DNA of 64,000 bases. Origin: Glandiceps talaboti (lineage: Eukaryota; Hemichordata; Enteropneusta; Spengelidae). Shown here piece after piece: positions 44,713 to 58,313 of the stretch. Positions within the stretch are counted from its first letter, which is position 1. Each line of letters begins with the position of its first letter. The stretch covers positions 12,164,842 to 12,228,841 of the forward strand of contig NC_135549.1 of assembly GCF_964340395.1 (NCBI RefSeq), in the 5' to 3' direction. Below the pieces are notes generated by a model. That model was not told where the DNA came from and did no database searches. It worked only from the letters and a program-made list of their open reading frames with translations. The translations under genes were made by a program, and so were the position numbers.

Positions 44713-47633
44713 CGATGTAGTTTGTCAGACCCTTGATTCTCTTAACCTTTTGATAAGAAATATGAACAAATCACTGGTAAAAATGCTATATGTGGCACGA
44801 AATAATCTGGTCAATTTTGACAAACAGTTTCCATAGCAACTACCAAGACACAATTGGGAAAACCAGCTAGCTACATACAAATGTTATATATATAGCCTGT
44901 AACTGTGACGGAGGGGGATGGAGGCCGTGTCCCACTAATAGTTCGACTGGTTTTAGTCACAAAACCTACATACAAGAACTACTTTTGATTATGCAAATGT
45001 TTAGGATTTGCATTGAACCGTTTGAATATTGTCTGAGGAACATTCACGAGTTCTATGTAACACGTATGTATTGACGGGTCACTTCAGTGTAACTCAACAC
45101 CAAACATACATTATAAAACCATGTCGCCCTCTACGAGCACAGGTAAATACGATACGTTTTCAAAGCCTTTATATAATTGTGCATTTTTTATTTGCGTAGC
45201 TGTTTGCAAAATAAACACTAGACTGCAGTGAAAATGAACAAATGTCAGACTATAGTGAGTTTCTGATTTTAAAAAAATGTTAAAAAGCGCAGTCAGTCAC
45301 TCGAATAATTTCTTTCCTGTAGCACTTTGTTCGAAATCAAAACATTACATGTTATATTTCGTGATGAGATGACAACTATTATTCTTGATTTGAATTAATA
45401 TTAACGTTAATATCACCCTCTATAATCACAGTATAAAAATTACAAATTGCAGTACTTCGTCAGCAACACGTTACACTGCGTGACCCCAATAACAGTGTCC
45501 GACTTGCTACGGATTGTGGTCACTAGCTAGAACGTCTCAGTAGAGAGTGGAACGACCTCATAAACATGATGAAAATCAAACTAAAACAGAACGTACATAG
45601 CGAGTATTCAGTAAGTACAAGGAGGAGGGTCTGGGGAACAGGGGACACTTTTTACAAATTGGTTCTTGAGGAGGGCCACATTTTAGAAAATAGGATTATG
45701 GAGGATGGCATTTTACTTAGTCTAGGTCCTACAGGGCGTGTACGTACTACAATGACTCGATTGTATTGTCAAACTTGGCATTGTTTTGTGATTTTGGCAA
45801 GATCGCATCCAATATACATCACTCCACCGGTTCTACATCCCACTGTTGCCACATCAATTAGGTTTAATATTTAGGCACCGTAATATCATACCATATCACC
45901 ATCAATAAACTCGACTCGCTGCTGACAATTTCACCATGTAGTGAAATAACTGCCAGTACCTTTAAACGTTCAGCGTGGTGGCAGCAGTGGAAAACTGGAA
46001 AACTTTCGTTGATGGTTCGTTTTCCAGTTAAACATCGAAAACGAAAAAAAAAGCTTTAAAAAATGAAGAAAAATAATCACAACCACAACGAACGCTGCAA
46101 TTATTGCAGCTGGGGGGGGGGCTTTTTTGGTGGGGGAAAGGACATCCACATACAGTTCAACATCAACACCCCCACTGGCCCGCCAGTTACAAATAACCGA
46201 CCCCCTGAAGTGCTGCTGAAAGCTCGCGTGTTTTCTTTCTCACACAATTTCAGAAGAATTAATCGGATATGAAACGTCAGACTTTTATCAACGTTTTGGG
46301 GGCCAAGAATATGTTATCTTTATTACTAAGGTTTCCCCCTAGGTTTCATAAGGATTGGGTTCACTGGCTATGCGATTTTGTCTGTCTGTTTGTTTGTTAT
46401 TTGTTTGGTGTTCAGACTTCCCGCGGCACAAATTAGAATTCACATGGCAATATATTCCAAGCAGAAAATAATTACAAATATTTGTGTAGCTCTTGTTAAA
46501 ATGGAGTCCAGATAATCTTCCTGGAGAAGTGGGTCCGTTGCAAACCAGATAAAGACACGGATTAACCCAGTATATCTTCATCCTCATTCCATCCCGGGTC
46601 ACAAACTAAAATAAATCATTTGTACAGCAAATGACTCCCAACCCAGGTCACAAATTACATAGCCTACATGTAGACTTGAAGTGGACTAATTCAATCTACT
46701 ACACTATTTCCGCTATCCTAACATACCAGACATTTTGATTTTTTGGAATTTTCGCTCGTCTACCACACCCTAAAATGAAATAAAAACTTAAAATGTCAGT
46801 TAGAAGAGCGGAAATAGTGTAGTAGCATTAGTCCTTCAAGTCTACAGGTAGGCTATATATTACAAGAATTGTCACTTGTACTACTTGTGTACAGCCAATA
46901 TGACGTGACAGGCTTATGACATGGTTAATCACAAGAGAACACCACCTGCCTTCAAGCCCGTCTATTTAAATTGTTGTTTTTTTCAAAGGTGACAAAAAGA
47001 GACAACACTGTACAAATACAATGTATTTTAATTGCTGCAGCTTGATTATGACTGTTTTCATTCATTCTTGTGTATACCAGTAGTAACATTTGTCCATCAC
47101 ACCTACTTCTATCAGCATCTTAAACCAAAATAGCTGATTTACAAATAATGTTCATGACATAGGTTATTTTCATGGACATTTCATCATTTATTTCCATAAC
47201 CTGCATCTCTTTAGTTTTTGCAGTTTTCACACTTTTTATCATATCTTCGTACTGTGTATATTTGAACTGTTTTCATTCTGGTATTAATTTAGTCCCCAAG
47301 GTCCCAGCACCATTGGTCAGCTTATATAACCACAAGGAATGCCTAGATCTGTCAGACCAATGTTGATTTGATTATTTTGGTGTTTTTTAAATATTAGCAG
47401 CATTTATAATATTTTACTTTTTATAATTATTTATTTGTGTTTGACACATGGAAACTATATTACCATCTTTTCTCGTGCTAGAGATAATAAAGTGTTCTTA
47501 TCATGATGTGTCTTGTATTTCTTATGTCACATTCAAAATGACTGACATGTGTGAAATACTGCTAATTATGTGTCAAAAGAAAATAATCTTAAGACACAGG
47601 AAATAAATTCATGAAAAGTTTTATTTGTTTATT
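44713..47633. other. Intergenic DNA between gene C and ARMC10
   Basis: No gene recognised. The 102-codon frame at 45566-45874 has no domain or splice context. A block at 45041-45148 matches the gene B upstream DNA. A plus-strand AATAAA near 47,488 and minus-strand AATAAA signals near 47,621-47,633 face each other. The latter could end the ARMC10 transcript, which would give it a 3' UTR of about 2.2 kb. Confidence 0.5.
46659..46856. mobile_element. Palindromic MITE, about 198 bp
   Basis: The left end reads ATAGCCTACATGTAGACTTG and the right end is the near complement of it. Complementarity continues through GGACTAAT and CTACTACACTATTTCCGCT, giving arms of about 60 bp and a short A/T-rich centre. 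No ORF. Confidence 0.85.
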
Positions 47634-49834
47634 TACAATATACGAGTAGACAATATTTGATAAAGTTTCTGTAGTCATGAACAATAAAACATAATTTAGC
47701 CTCTTCTAGTACGAGGAAGACTGGAGTAAAGTTTTACAACCTGTCAGATGTTTAGGTGTAGACATGATTTACGTATTACACACATTAGACAAATAAATTG
47801 ATAAGTTTCTTTCTATTCTCACAAGCTCAAACCCATCACTTGTCACTTTCTGGAATAAAATACTTTACATTTCAAGTATACGCTTCAATCATTTGTATAA
47901 ATCTCCCAACTACTCAAGATTCATGGATTTCATCCTAACTTTAGTAACTACAACTCTATACATTTCAATAAATCATATACCATGATACCAAAATTACAGG
48001 ACAGAAAGCAATGGGCTGTTGTCATGGTAATATTAACAAAACATTTTGTCAGTATAAATGGAAAAAAAGAAAATATTTTCTATGACTGGATATACTGTAA
48101 TCTGATAATTACAGATGAAATAAACTTTCTTACTCCTAGTATGACTCAAGATCTGAGAGACAAGTAGAAACATGTTGACAATGTACATGTGTCTCTGATT
48201 GAGATTAGTATTCATGGTACCGGTATATGTTAGATTATTCACATTGAATCTAACGTCAATTTTTATCTGTATACATTTAGATCTGTCAGTACAAACGTTG
48301 CGTTGAACTTGACATGAACTTGAAAAAAATAACACAAAAGGTATATATATAATGACATTTAAAAGGGATGTAAAATATATTGTTGTTAAAATATGTGCAG
48401 AGTACTGTGGTACACTAAAAGGGGCAAGGTAGATGAGAACTTGATTATTTGGTTTTTGCTTCATGTCTTAGTGTTTCATTCTTGATTTATTCACATAAAC
48501 AGAATGCCTTCAATTTCTTAAATTCATTCTTATATTATACACATATTATGCAATTCTCAAAGGTGATCGATAGCTTGGGCTTCAAGAGTGAGCTGCATGG
48601 GTATGTCATACAAGTAATATGATCTCAATATTCTCAAGGTAGGGTAGTAGTTTTCAATGTAGGAGTGATATTAATTACAAATCTATCATGAGATTCTTAG
48701 TCAAGTTAAAAATATGTAAGTCATCTAAGCCTCAGTATTTCCAAATACTTCAAGTAGTAAATACAATGACAGCATAGAAATTGGAGGTTTACATGAAATC
48801 ATAAAAAAGACCTAGGGGTGTAGAACAAGACATGAATGAATTGTTGTAAAATAGATATAGCTACATTGAAGCATACACAGTGGAGAAATTGTCTATGATT
48901 GAAGTTTAACTATACACTTACAGATGTATGGCACTATATATGAGTTGTCATAGAAGAGATACAGGTACACTGAGATTTAGTATACACCTACAGATATACG
49001 GCTATATATACATAATGATTTAGAGACAAGCTGGACTTGTACCATATACACTGGTAAATACAAGAAATACATGTATGTAGACTAGAAAAAGACTATCTAA
49101 GACCTGTATAACCTTAGCAAAGAGATGTGATACCTGGTAAAAACATATACATTCTACTGTCATGGTAGACAGGTAGAGGACGGAAGGAAAGAAAGTGAAT
49201 GTTGTGGTTTCATATTTTAACAAAGTACACTGAATATTATAGATCTGTTGTGAATTGAGAGTATATCATAAAAATTTCCTTACACTGCCTGGTACAAAGT
49301 TACCATGGTGATCCTACAAAAAAACCTCCCATTCTTGCTCTTGTTTCTTTTAAAATTGAAGGTTTATCTACAAAATATTCATAAATATTATTCAGGTGTA
49401 AAAGTAGTTGGACTACTATGTACATGCCTGCAAGTAGCAGAGGCCAATTCTCGGTACCTGCAATAGCTTTTAACCTCTTGGCAGAAGGTCAAAATAGAAC
49501 AAGAAGGTCCAGTTATCCTCAGGCGAACCTACAGTATTATGCATCTGAAGTGTGCGGAGTGGAAGTTATTGTGTGGACAAAGAAATTGAATATTCTTTAT
49601 TTGTATGACATGCCGAGGTAGTAATATTCTATTTCAGGTACCGATAATTTTATGTAATGAAGTTTAACTCCATTCTGATTTTGAAAATTGCTGCAGAGCA
49701 TATTTTATGACACTGCAAAATCCATCACTTGAAATCAGTGTATTTTGTAATTGTTGAAGTGCTATCATAATACAGTCACGGTGCGTTGTCTTTGAGAGGT
49801 AAATAACATATCCCCCTCTAGGCAAGTACGCCCT
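47634..49834 (-). other. Probable 3' flank or 3' UTR of ARMC10
   Basis: No coding sequence. A minus-strand AATAAA at 49596-49601 would give a 3' UTR of about 240 nt; paired signals near 47,621-47,633 would give about 2.2 kb. I cannot tell which is used. Confidence 0.4.
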
Positions 49835-52800
49835 CTAGGCAAGATTGGCACAAATTTTTGTGGCTAAATTGGCAATGTCTGTGTCTTTGTATGTTTTCAG
49901 ATCTGAAACTGTGTCTGTAAAGAGTTGTGCCTTCTTGCCATACATAAGGCTACCGAACGTCACTTCTTGTTGATCTTCTGGAAGGAACTGTTTCCTTGAT
50001 ATTTTCAGTGTTTTTTTACTGTGTACCAAGTTTGCCAGGAATGTCAAAAGTCTCAGCAAATAATCAACATCCTCAGATGACAATAAATCCAATATAGCTA
50101 CTTTGTCAACCTGTTATGAAATCATCAAAAAGTATTCCAGTATTAACAATTTGTAGAGTTTGTCTGGTAAACATGACTGTTATCAGATACACATTAGCCC
50201 AGAGACTTCCCTATCCAAGTCAACAGATGCTGGGTACAGAATATGTTCTGGAGAGCGACATGTTGAAGCTAGATAGTCAAGTCTCTGGGTTATAGCTACA
50301 TGTAGGTACACATTAATGCAGTGATTTTCAGTTGAAATGCTGCACCAATGTTGTGTCCCTGCATCATAAGAATTTGTATAAGATAATCCCAATTACTATT
50401 TTTGTCCACTTTGCAAGGAAAAACTTCATTCATGAGAATGTTCACTAAAATAATGAGTATGAGTAGGTAAAATTACTGTGTGTAAACATAGCAATCTGAA
50501 GCAAACATTTTTATTGCATGTATGCTTCTTCAACAGAGTGTGAGAAAGGGAGTGGATAGAAAAATAATAGCACTGATTTCTACTTTAGCAAATTCTGATA
50601 TTAGCAGGAAACAAACTTTCTTAAAATCAACAAACTGAAAATTCATATAGTCATAATTTTTGTGATGGGAAATGCAGTCAAAATCCCTACATGATTAGAT
50701 ACTAGGCTAAATTTATATATATATAAAAACAAACATTTTTCAACTACCAGTAGTACAAGAAATGAAAAAGTGACTCATGATGGGATTTTTTTTTTTGTAA
50801 ATCTAGATTTGACTTCTCTTATTTACTGCTCATGAGCCAGGCGGCATCAAAACAACTAAGTACATGTATAGAATAAAACATTTGCTAAATTTGTAACATC
50901 TTTTGTTTTCATTTGTAACTGTACCTGTACTTGGTTACAGACTATATTACCTACTTACTCTGTACAATGGTTGATTTTCCCCAGACTAAAGTCTAAAAAG
51001 GTCACACCCTGGAATTTTATCTATTATTTCAATGTCATATTGGAACTGCTTCAAATATTTAATATCTTCAGACATTCTTCAGTAAACCCAATAATTAACT
51101 GACAATTCTCAAAGTTCAACTGACCGTACCATAGCATGTCAAACCAAAATATTGGCACCTTCCATCAAAACTAGCAGAGTTTGACATATCCATATACGAT
51201 ATAATGAAATTAAAATATATATATATGTACCTTTGAAGTGATTATTGGCATGAACAAGTCAGGATTACAAGAGAAATTGACCAGTACTTTGAGACTCTGC
51301 AGACGTATGTCTTTTCTAATATTACTGTTCAAATATTGAAATAACCTGGGTAGGGCTGGTACAAGGGTCGCATGCCATTCCGTCAATACTGACTGGTTTG
51401 TCAATAATCGCAGTAAAGCTATCTGAAGACTGTCACTATTGCTGTCATTGTCCAGTAATTTCACCACTACAGCACCACATTGTAACTCCTGCAATGAAAT
51501 CATTCAAATCATAAACTTTAGTCTGTATAAAACCAATGTACAATTTTAATGGAAATAGCATAACTTCAAAGAACACAGTTCATTGATCCCATCTAGATGC
51601 TTATCATCAACGCAAATAGTTTGTTTTTTTTAAACTCATTACAGATACATTCCTTACATAACTTATTTCAAAAATTAGCTGTGACCCCATTTACTTTACA
51701 CTTAACAGGTAGAGAGATAACTGTATTTGTAAGTAATTGGTATAGAAGATGGTTGCTATAGTATCTATCATGTAGTCTAGTCCTGATATGTAATCATTAC
51801 TATTTACACCTCGGTTAAGAGACCACATTGGTATCCAGATTATCTATCATGTAGTCTAGTCCCTATACGGAATCATTACTATTTACACCTCGGTTAAGAG
51901 ACCACATTGGTATCCAGACTATCTATCATGTAGTTTAGTCCCTATACAGAATCATTACTATTTACACCTTGGTTTAGAGACCACATTGGTAACCAGACTA
52001 TCTATCATGTAGTCTAGTCCCTATACGGAATCATTACTATTTACACCTCGGTTAAGAGACCACATTGGTAACCAGACTATCTATCATGTAGTCTAGTCCC
52101 TATACGGAATCATTACTATTTACACCTTGGTTTAGAGACCACATTGGTATCCAGACTATCTATCATGTGACTTGTCACTGAATTTTCAAAAGGTAACATG
52201 ACTGTACAATGGAAAAAGTTTCATTTCTCATTTGATCAACAGTTCTATAAAATGTAGGATTACCCATTTATTCAAATTATTATTCTGCTTATGTTGTTTT
52301 ACACACAAAAGTCACAAAGAGCTTTAATAAAGACAATTGGTGCACTGGTGACACTACACAATCTTACTTTGTTACATCTATTTAACTTGACTACAGAAAT
52401 TGACACCTAGGATTGTCATTTCCTGATATTCTCTAATTGATTGAATTCCTTATAAAAGAATTTCTTATTTGTCTTAGAGGTGTAACTGTAAGATTACTTA
52501 ACAACTAAAATTCCACCTGTTAACCCTGTACAGACTCTGACACTTGCAATCTGTCATATGAATGAATACATATATGTACATGTATACACACTAGCACAAG
52601 TGTTTGATCTTACAAGTAACAACTGAGGAATGAACATTATTCAAGTTATGTTTGGATAACCAAGTCTGAAATTCAACAGACTTTAACTAAGCTACTGTTT
52701 GAGACATTTACAGAGAAATACTGCCAGCTGACTGCTAAATCCACAAATAGATAGTTGAAATACCATGAATGAATAGGAGTAAGTATTTAACAAAATAATT

Positions 52801-53460
52801 CAACATATATACACACTAATCTAAGGATTAACATCAATCGTGCTGATGATATATTATTATGGTTACAGATTATTCACTTTTTTGTCAAAATCTCACCAAA
52901 TAGTGTATTCTTCTTGGAGTAATCTAGCTGACTTATTGCAGTGTTTTTTGCTATGGATGGGGAACCTAAGTAACAGAAAGGGAGAAAGGGGTAAAAATGG
53001 CAGTGTTTACCCCATAGAGTCTATGGTAATTTTGTTTGGGAACCCAGGTAAAATGACATGGAAACCTGGTAGCTTTCACCTACTTACCACCCCTTAGCAA
53101 AAAAACACTGTATTGCATGCTACAAATTCAACAGCAGCGACAATAGTAAGACATATACATTTGTTGTATGAAAACTTAACAACATACATGTGCATACCTG
53201 AAGACTTTTCTGATTACTGTAATTGACAGCTAAATTAGACAAAGCATTGGCAGCATTTTCCTGAACATCTCTACAGTTGGATTCTAACAGGAATAGTAGT
53301 AACGGCAAGCCACCAGCATCACAAATCAAATCCTGGGTCAGAAATAATTACACGCTATTTAACAGTTGTACAACATTATGCTTACATGATGCAGTTCTTG
53401 TTCTCTCCTTACTCACTCACTAGACTCACACATATCAAACAGACAGACAGACAGACAGAC

Positions 53461-53507
<47 letters not shown>

Positions 53508-55749
53508 CACACACACACACGCACACACACACACACACATCATCATCATAATACATGTACATATGTGCACATAGTGAGTAATACACACGAGACATATAGA
53601 TACACATTTGCTTATAACTGAGGGGTGGGGTGGGGGATTAAAGGCACTTGGCAGTGACACACCACACAATGAATAATCATCATATTCCACATAAGTTTTT
53701 TAGATTCACTTAAAAGTGACAATGCTTTATACCCCCACCATCATGTGAGGCAAAGGTCACGATGATAAGTTTCTCTTTTGATTTCAACATACTTACATGT
53801 ACATCGAGTCTAAAGAAAGAGTGTGTTGAGGCTTGCGAGATGGATACTACATACCACATATCACTATGGCAACTGAACAACTATTAAATACTTGAAATCC
53901 TGTGACATCCATTTTTTTCTTGTCCATTTATTCTCTCATGATTGCCTTAGTGTTGACACCTACCAGTATCAAGCCGTATTGTTTTTTTTCCCAAACAAAA
54001 AAGTTTATTTTGTCAGCCTTGTTTTCTTATTTTCATTTGAATAGAAATGAAACACTACTTCTCTTTTTTATTTCTCTCATCTTGGTTACAGGAAAGACTC
54101 CAGATATCAGCTGCAGTCCATGAGTATCAGAAGAACTTAGTGCTCCTAATATTTGACAAATGATTATGTATAATGTACTGAGTATTTGAATTAGTTAAGA
54201 ATCCTGTTTTCCAGACAAAGTGTATTGTCTTGAAATGCTACAAATTTAATTTTAATTGATGCCAGGAATGAAAGATTTCATTGATAGATTTCTCAAAAAC
54301 TATACATGTATTATAGGTTAGAGAGACTCTGACAAATCCCATTGTTATTGGTATTACATGACAGTGTGTATATTACCTGGTTTGGTGTAAATGCTGCACT
54401 ATTAGCAATTGTAACCAAGACTTTCTTCAACTGATCCGTGTCTTCTGTTGCCAGCATACCAACCAACATGACAGCCTCCTCACTGGATAAAAATCCAGAA
54501 ACCGATTTGACTCTCTTGAGACCAACCCCTGAAGAGGTTGATTGGGCTGTGGAATCTTTCTGAGGTTGTCCATCTACACAACAATGACAATATTAAAACA
54601 AGAATTTGTCAACTACTGGTACTATGACAATCAAATTCTCTTCTAAAGTTCAGTAACAATTAAATTTCAAAATACTATCTCCCTCATCTTGAGAAAGAAA
54701 CAGATATACTCAATTATTTGTTTCAAATAGTGTAGTGGACTATTAAAACAAATGACCCCCTTCTGACTTGCTAATATACAAACTGATTGACCTGTCAGGT
54801 AAAATGCATCACATTTTGAATTAGGAGTAAATTAACATAATCATTTCTTATATGAAAATGTCTATGTGATTCTGTGGTGTTTTTTTTCATTATAGCGTTA
54901 TTACATGTATCTATAGCATAAAGATGGTAATCATCATATATTTTTTTCAATTTGAAAATAAGTCAGTTGAAAATAACCATTTTCCAATTGTTTTCTCACT
55001 GTAATTCCCCTCAACATCATAATAATAAACATTTTCCGTTACAATCGAAATATGTCACATGAATTAATTGTTTTCAAATTTCAAAATATGTATTCTATTC
55101 TAACAATTGTTGGAGTCAATTTCAAGCTTCGTGATCTGTGATAGCGACCCCGTACTCCTTTCAGTATTTTGATACACTACCAAAAATACTGACACACAGT
55201 GACTGAAACGAGGACGGGGTCACTATCTTCAGATATACATCACGAGGTTCCAGAAATAGATAAAAATTGTAGCTACACAAAACTGGGTCAGGTCAAAGGT
55301 TAACATGAGATTGAACAAGTAATATTTTGCCATCCAATTTCACCTATGTAACAAAACTGTAAGCGATAACAGAAGTCACGAAACCTAGTGTCTACATTCT
55401 ACAATTCACAAATAACAAACTCAAAGTAAAATTCTCATGGTCATTTCAAATACATCAAGCAAACACTGCATGTGACATGATCACATCGACGGTTCAGTGT
55501 TTCGTGTTTTTGACGTGTTGCCAATCTGAGCGATAAGAAATTGGGACAAAATTCTTAAGATTACGCACCTGTACTGTCATTTTCACCATCTAGTTTAAAT
55601 GCTTTCTTTTTCTTGGAAGTGTGATTCTTCGAGCGGGATAAATAGTACATTACACCCGCAAAACCCAAAATAACAACAGAGACACATGCTGCAATCACTC
55701 TACTGGTAGCTGCCATTTTAGAAGACGTCATTTCCGGTATCAATTCCAC
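49835..55749 (-). CDS. armc10: ARMC10-like armadillo-repeat membrane protein, 348 aa, 5 exons
   Basis: Coding exons (minus): 55749-55569, 54573-54377, 53332-53198, 51488-51231 and 50110-49835, phases 1,0,0,0, with a continuous frame. An N-terminal helix at about 18-37 (VIAACVSVVILGFAGVMYYL) is followed by a basic stretch, SRSKNHTSKKKKAFK. This is the uncleaved signal-anchor layout of ARMC10 and ARMCX proteins, which sit on the mitochondrial outer membrane. Residues about 85-345 are armadillo-type helices, with recognisable ANSAAFTPNQ, DAGGLPLLLFLL and ENAANALSNLAVNYSNQ. These line up with the human ARMC10 repeat NNAAFSVNQ / ELGGIP / ALNALNNLSVN. Length is close to human ARMC10 (about 343). 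In vertebrates it affects mitochondrial dynamics; the same here is inferred. Internal ATGs at 55731 and 55716 are alternative starts. It is head-to-head with MRPS25. Confidence 0.93.
50194..50293. repeat. Short inverted repeat in ARMC10 intron 4
   Basis: The left arm, AGCCCAGAGACTTCCCTATC, and the complement of the right arm, AACCCAGAGACTTGACTATC, flank about 50 bp. A related CCCAGAGACTTGG word occurs at 39,975, so this may be a dispersed element. Confidence 0.55.
51762..52168. repeat. 79-bp minisatellite, about 5 copies
   Basis: Units start TATCTATCATGTAGTCTAGT at 51762, 51841, 51920, 51999 and 52078, with a partial sixth at 52157. They differ at a few sites (CTCGGTTAAG or CTTGGTTTAG). Located in ARMC10 intron 3. 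Confidence 0.95.
53439..53539. repeat. (CAGA)n-(CA)n compound microsatellite
   Basis: A tetranucleotide tract passing into a dinucleotide tract, in ARMC10 intron 2. Confidence 0.97.
55126..55247. repeat. Inverted repeat in ARMC10 intron 1
   Basis: CTTCGTGATCTGTGATAGCG followed by ACCCCGTACTCC is matched on the opposite strand by CCTCGTGATGTATATCTGAAG, GATAGTGACCCCGTCCTCG and TTTCAGT. The arms are about 45 bp with indels, around a short centre. MITE-like. Confidence 0.7.
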
Positions 55750-55985
55750 TGCAAAGTTACCGTAAGCAGATAGATATCTGAAGTCTAAAGTAAAGTTAGT
55801 TCGCTAAATTGTTCTTATCTACAAAAAGCTATATTATATTATACCTTGTGATTTACAAGTAAAATCTTATTTTCATAAGAAATAAAAGTGAGCATAGAGG
55901 GCGCGCTTTATCAGGTCCACTCGTACTCCATTCACCTCGAGCCTCCTGATTCACCCCAACAGCTCATCATCCCAGAGAAGTCAGT
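55750..55985. promoter_or_regulatory. Bidirectional promoter ARMC10 / MRPS25
   Basis: 236 bp separate the divergent start codons, so both 5' UTRs and promoters must lie here or in short upstream exons. No TATA box is obvious at a consistent distance. The segment next to MRPS25 is locally more GC-rich than its surroundings. Confidence 0.7.
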
Positions 55986-56404
55986 ATGCCGATGAAAGGA
56001 AAAGATCCCATCAGGCGAACTTTACAGTATTTAAGACAGGGAAGAATACACCTCCGTGACAATGTCCAGATATTTACTATAAATTACAACCAAAAAGACG
56101 TTGCAAGTAAAGGAACAAGGTAAGTCGCCAGAACATCACAGTCTGATTGAGGCATATCGCATGGATGGGCAACCAGCCACTGTTGCTTGAAAGAAGAGTG
56201 GCTTAGGCCAACATTTCACCGAGAGATGTCATTTAGTAACTTGTGGCTTTCAATATATGATCACGAGGCAAGGGGGTGCAGGGCGTATCGACAATCCCAT
56301 GTCCTACAAAGTGGTCACTTATTGTGCTCATGGAACCATGTTCATCACACGTGCATAGTCATAACTGTAGATCGATTGACGGTCATACACAACACTGTGT
56401 ACAG

Positions 56405-56445
<41 letters not shown>

Positions 56446-56736
56446 TTTGTGTGTGTGTGTTTGTTTGTTTGTTTGAGAAGACCAGACTAGTACAAATAAT
56501 CCTGTTTATCCCTTGTAGATATCCATTGTATTTTAATCAACATTACAATGCATGTACATGGACGAGTTCTTTTTTAACTACTTTTATGTGATAATTAACC
56601 AGAGTACTTGTATGTTACCATTGTTTGGTAGCACCTTTTGGTGATGAGAATAATGATGATGCAGAAGACAATGATGGTGATGGTGATGGTGATGGTGATA
56701 ATGATAATCACCATTGCCATCATCATCATCATCATC

Positions 56737-56776
<40 letters not shown>

Positions 56777-56777
56777 T

Positions 56778-56824
<47 letters not shown>

Positions 56825-58209
56825 AGTGGTAGCAGTTTTAAATGTAATACTGCAAAGATACAAGTATGTACATTTCATTTCATTGCTATAATTCTTCCTC
56901 ATAATTCTTTTTTCTTCTCTTTTCAACTAGGGATTTTATCTACTGGAATCTAGGTCAAGTTCAGTATAAAAGTCCACATGTACAAATGCTTACATTTAAA
57001 AACTTAACTCCATCACCTTGTATTAGGGCATGGTTAGGTAAGTGAATATATGTTTATTTCACAAGAATTCAGACCGATGTTGAACATGTTCTTGATCTTT
57101 ATTTATATAAGTATTTTTTTCACAAAGAAGGTAAATTCATATAATTTTAACGAGTACTTCATATTTCCATAGATTCTGGAGAAGAAGTTGTCATGGATGT
57201 TGACAGTAAAAATAATGAAGAAATTCTAGAAACAGTTCAGAAAGTACTAGGCAAATCAAAGTAAGTACATATACAATGTATACTGTTTAACTTGGGATTA
57301 TTTTTAGACCATTGGATCTACACACATACTACTAGGTGTGTGCAAAATACAATACCAGTTCAGATTCAGATTCAGCTATTTTATTGCCATATGTATAAAA
57401 ACATTGCAATGTAACTGTTCACAAGTGCTCCTTTAATAATAGTAAAGTTACAGATAAAAAGACAAGATAAAAGTGACAACAGATAAAACATTAGATAAAA
57501 GTGAAAAATCAGGACTCATTTAAAAATCATATTGCAGAAGGGTAAAAGCTTTTCCTAAAATGTTGCCTTTATTCCTACAAAGAACTGACCAAAGCATAAA
57601 CAACAAAGTCTTTGACTTGAATCTTGTGTAATGGATGCTGTCTTATGGATAATCCTAAAGTGAAATATGGCATCAAGTTGAAGACTTCTTGGTGCCAGTA
57701 ATTCTTACTGCAGTGCAGCTGACCTTTAGTTCTTTATTTGCATAAAAATTGATATTTCACATGTAACAGAAGTTCAGAAAAGACAAAAGTAATCTAAGAC
57801 TTGCAAAAGTTTGTCGTTTAGATGTTGCACATTGAATAATATTGAATAAGATGATTAAACAAATAAATGACGGGGGAAAAACACCCACAAAAAAGAAATG
57901 TTTTAAATTCAGCCTTCAGAATTGTTCTTACCTTCTGACAACAGTTGACACATAGTACCATCTACATGTATCATGTATCTAGAGCATAGGTGAAGATTTT
58001 AGAATTTTATACCATTCTTTTTCATTTACAGACTGACTTTGGAGGCCGAGGAAAGAGCCAGAGCCAAAAAGGACAACCCAGCTAACTTTGGTGATGGTGC
58101 TCTAAGAAAATGTATGTGTGAGGTAGCAGGGCAAGTACCTTGCCCATCAGTTGTAGAGCTACCTAAAGAAATGAGAGGCAAATACAAAAATATGGCAGCT
58201 GAAGATTGA
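55986..58209 (+). CDS. mrps25: Mitochondrial small-subunit ribosomal protein mS25, 168 aa, 4 exons
   Basis: Exons: 55986-56119, 56931-57037, 57173-57260 and 58032-58209, phases 2,1,2, with a continuous frame. It starts [16 protein letters not shown] and ends [14 protein letters not shown], both close to vertebrate MRPS25 (about 173 aa). The middle part has [20 protein letters not shown], corresponding to the human MMFKNMTPSPF block. Cys137, Cys139 and Cys147 ([14 protein letters not shown]) match the Cys-x-Cys-x7-Cys that, as I recall from mitoribosome structures, helps bind a 2Fe-2S cluster with bS16m. It acts in the mitochondrial ribosome small subunit. The first ATG gives the family N-terminus. 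An AATAAA at 58308-58313 is the likely poly(A) signal. Confidence 0.97.
56407..56475. repeat. (GT)n microsatellite
   Basis: A dinucleotide array with TTTG interruptions, in MRPS25 intron 1. Confidence 0.95.
56657..56823. repeat. Compound trinucleotide array (GATGGT, CAT, CAA, CAT)
   Basis: Four successive repeat classes in MRPS25 intron 1. Poly-Gln, poly-His and poly-Ser frames through it are artefacts. Confidence 0.97.
57355..57730 (+). repeat. Possible dispersed repeat in MRPS25 intron 3
   Basis: Begins with tandem TTCAGA units and an A/T-rich stretch (CTATTTTATTGCCATATG) reminiscent of transposon 3' ends, but there is no second copy in the window to support it. Confidence 0.25.
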
Positions 58210-58307
58210 CAGTAAATGATAACATAGTAGATTTCTAGGTTATCTGACTTTCAAAATTATGCTTTTTTTTGTGTTTGTTATTTTTAGTGTAAAGAAAGAA
58301 AGGTTTG

Positions 58308-58313
58308 AATAAA
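58308..58313 (+). terminator. Poly(A) signal of MRPS25
   Basis: AATAAA about 100 nt past the stop codon, followed by A/T-rich DNA. Confidence 0.7.

Noticed and set aside
45566-45874. 102-codon plus-strand ORF
   Set aside because: No domain, no repeat or splice context and no compositional signal. Consistent with chance.
47172-47366. 64-codon hydrophobic plus-strand ORF followed by an AATAAA
   Set aside because: The hydrophobicity fits an AT-rich chance frame, and no homologue is recognised. The poly(A) signal alone is not enough.
56625-56953. Poly-Gln / poly-His / poly-Ser frames
   Set aside because: Trinucleotide repeats in MRPS25 intron 1. The real exons flank them with correct phase.
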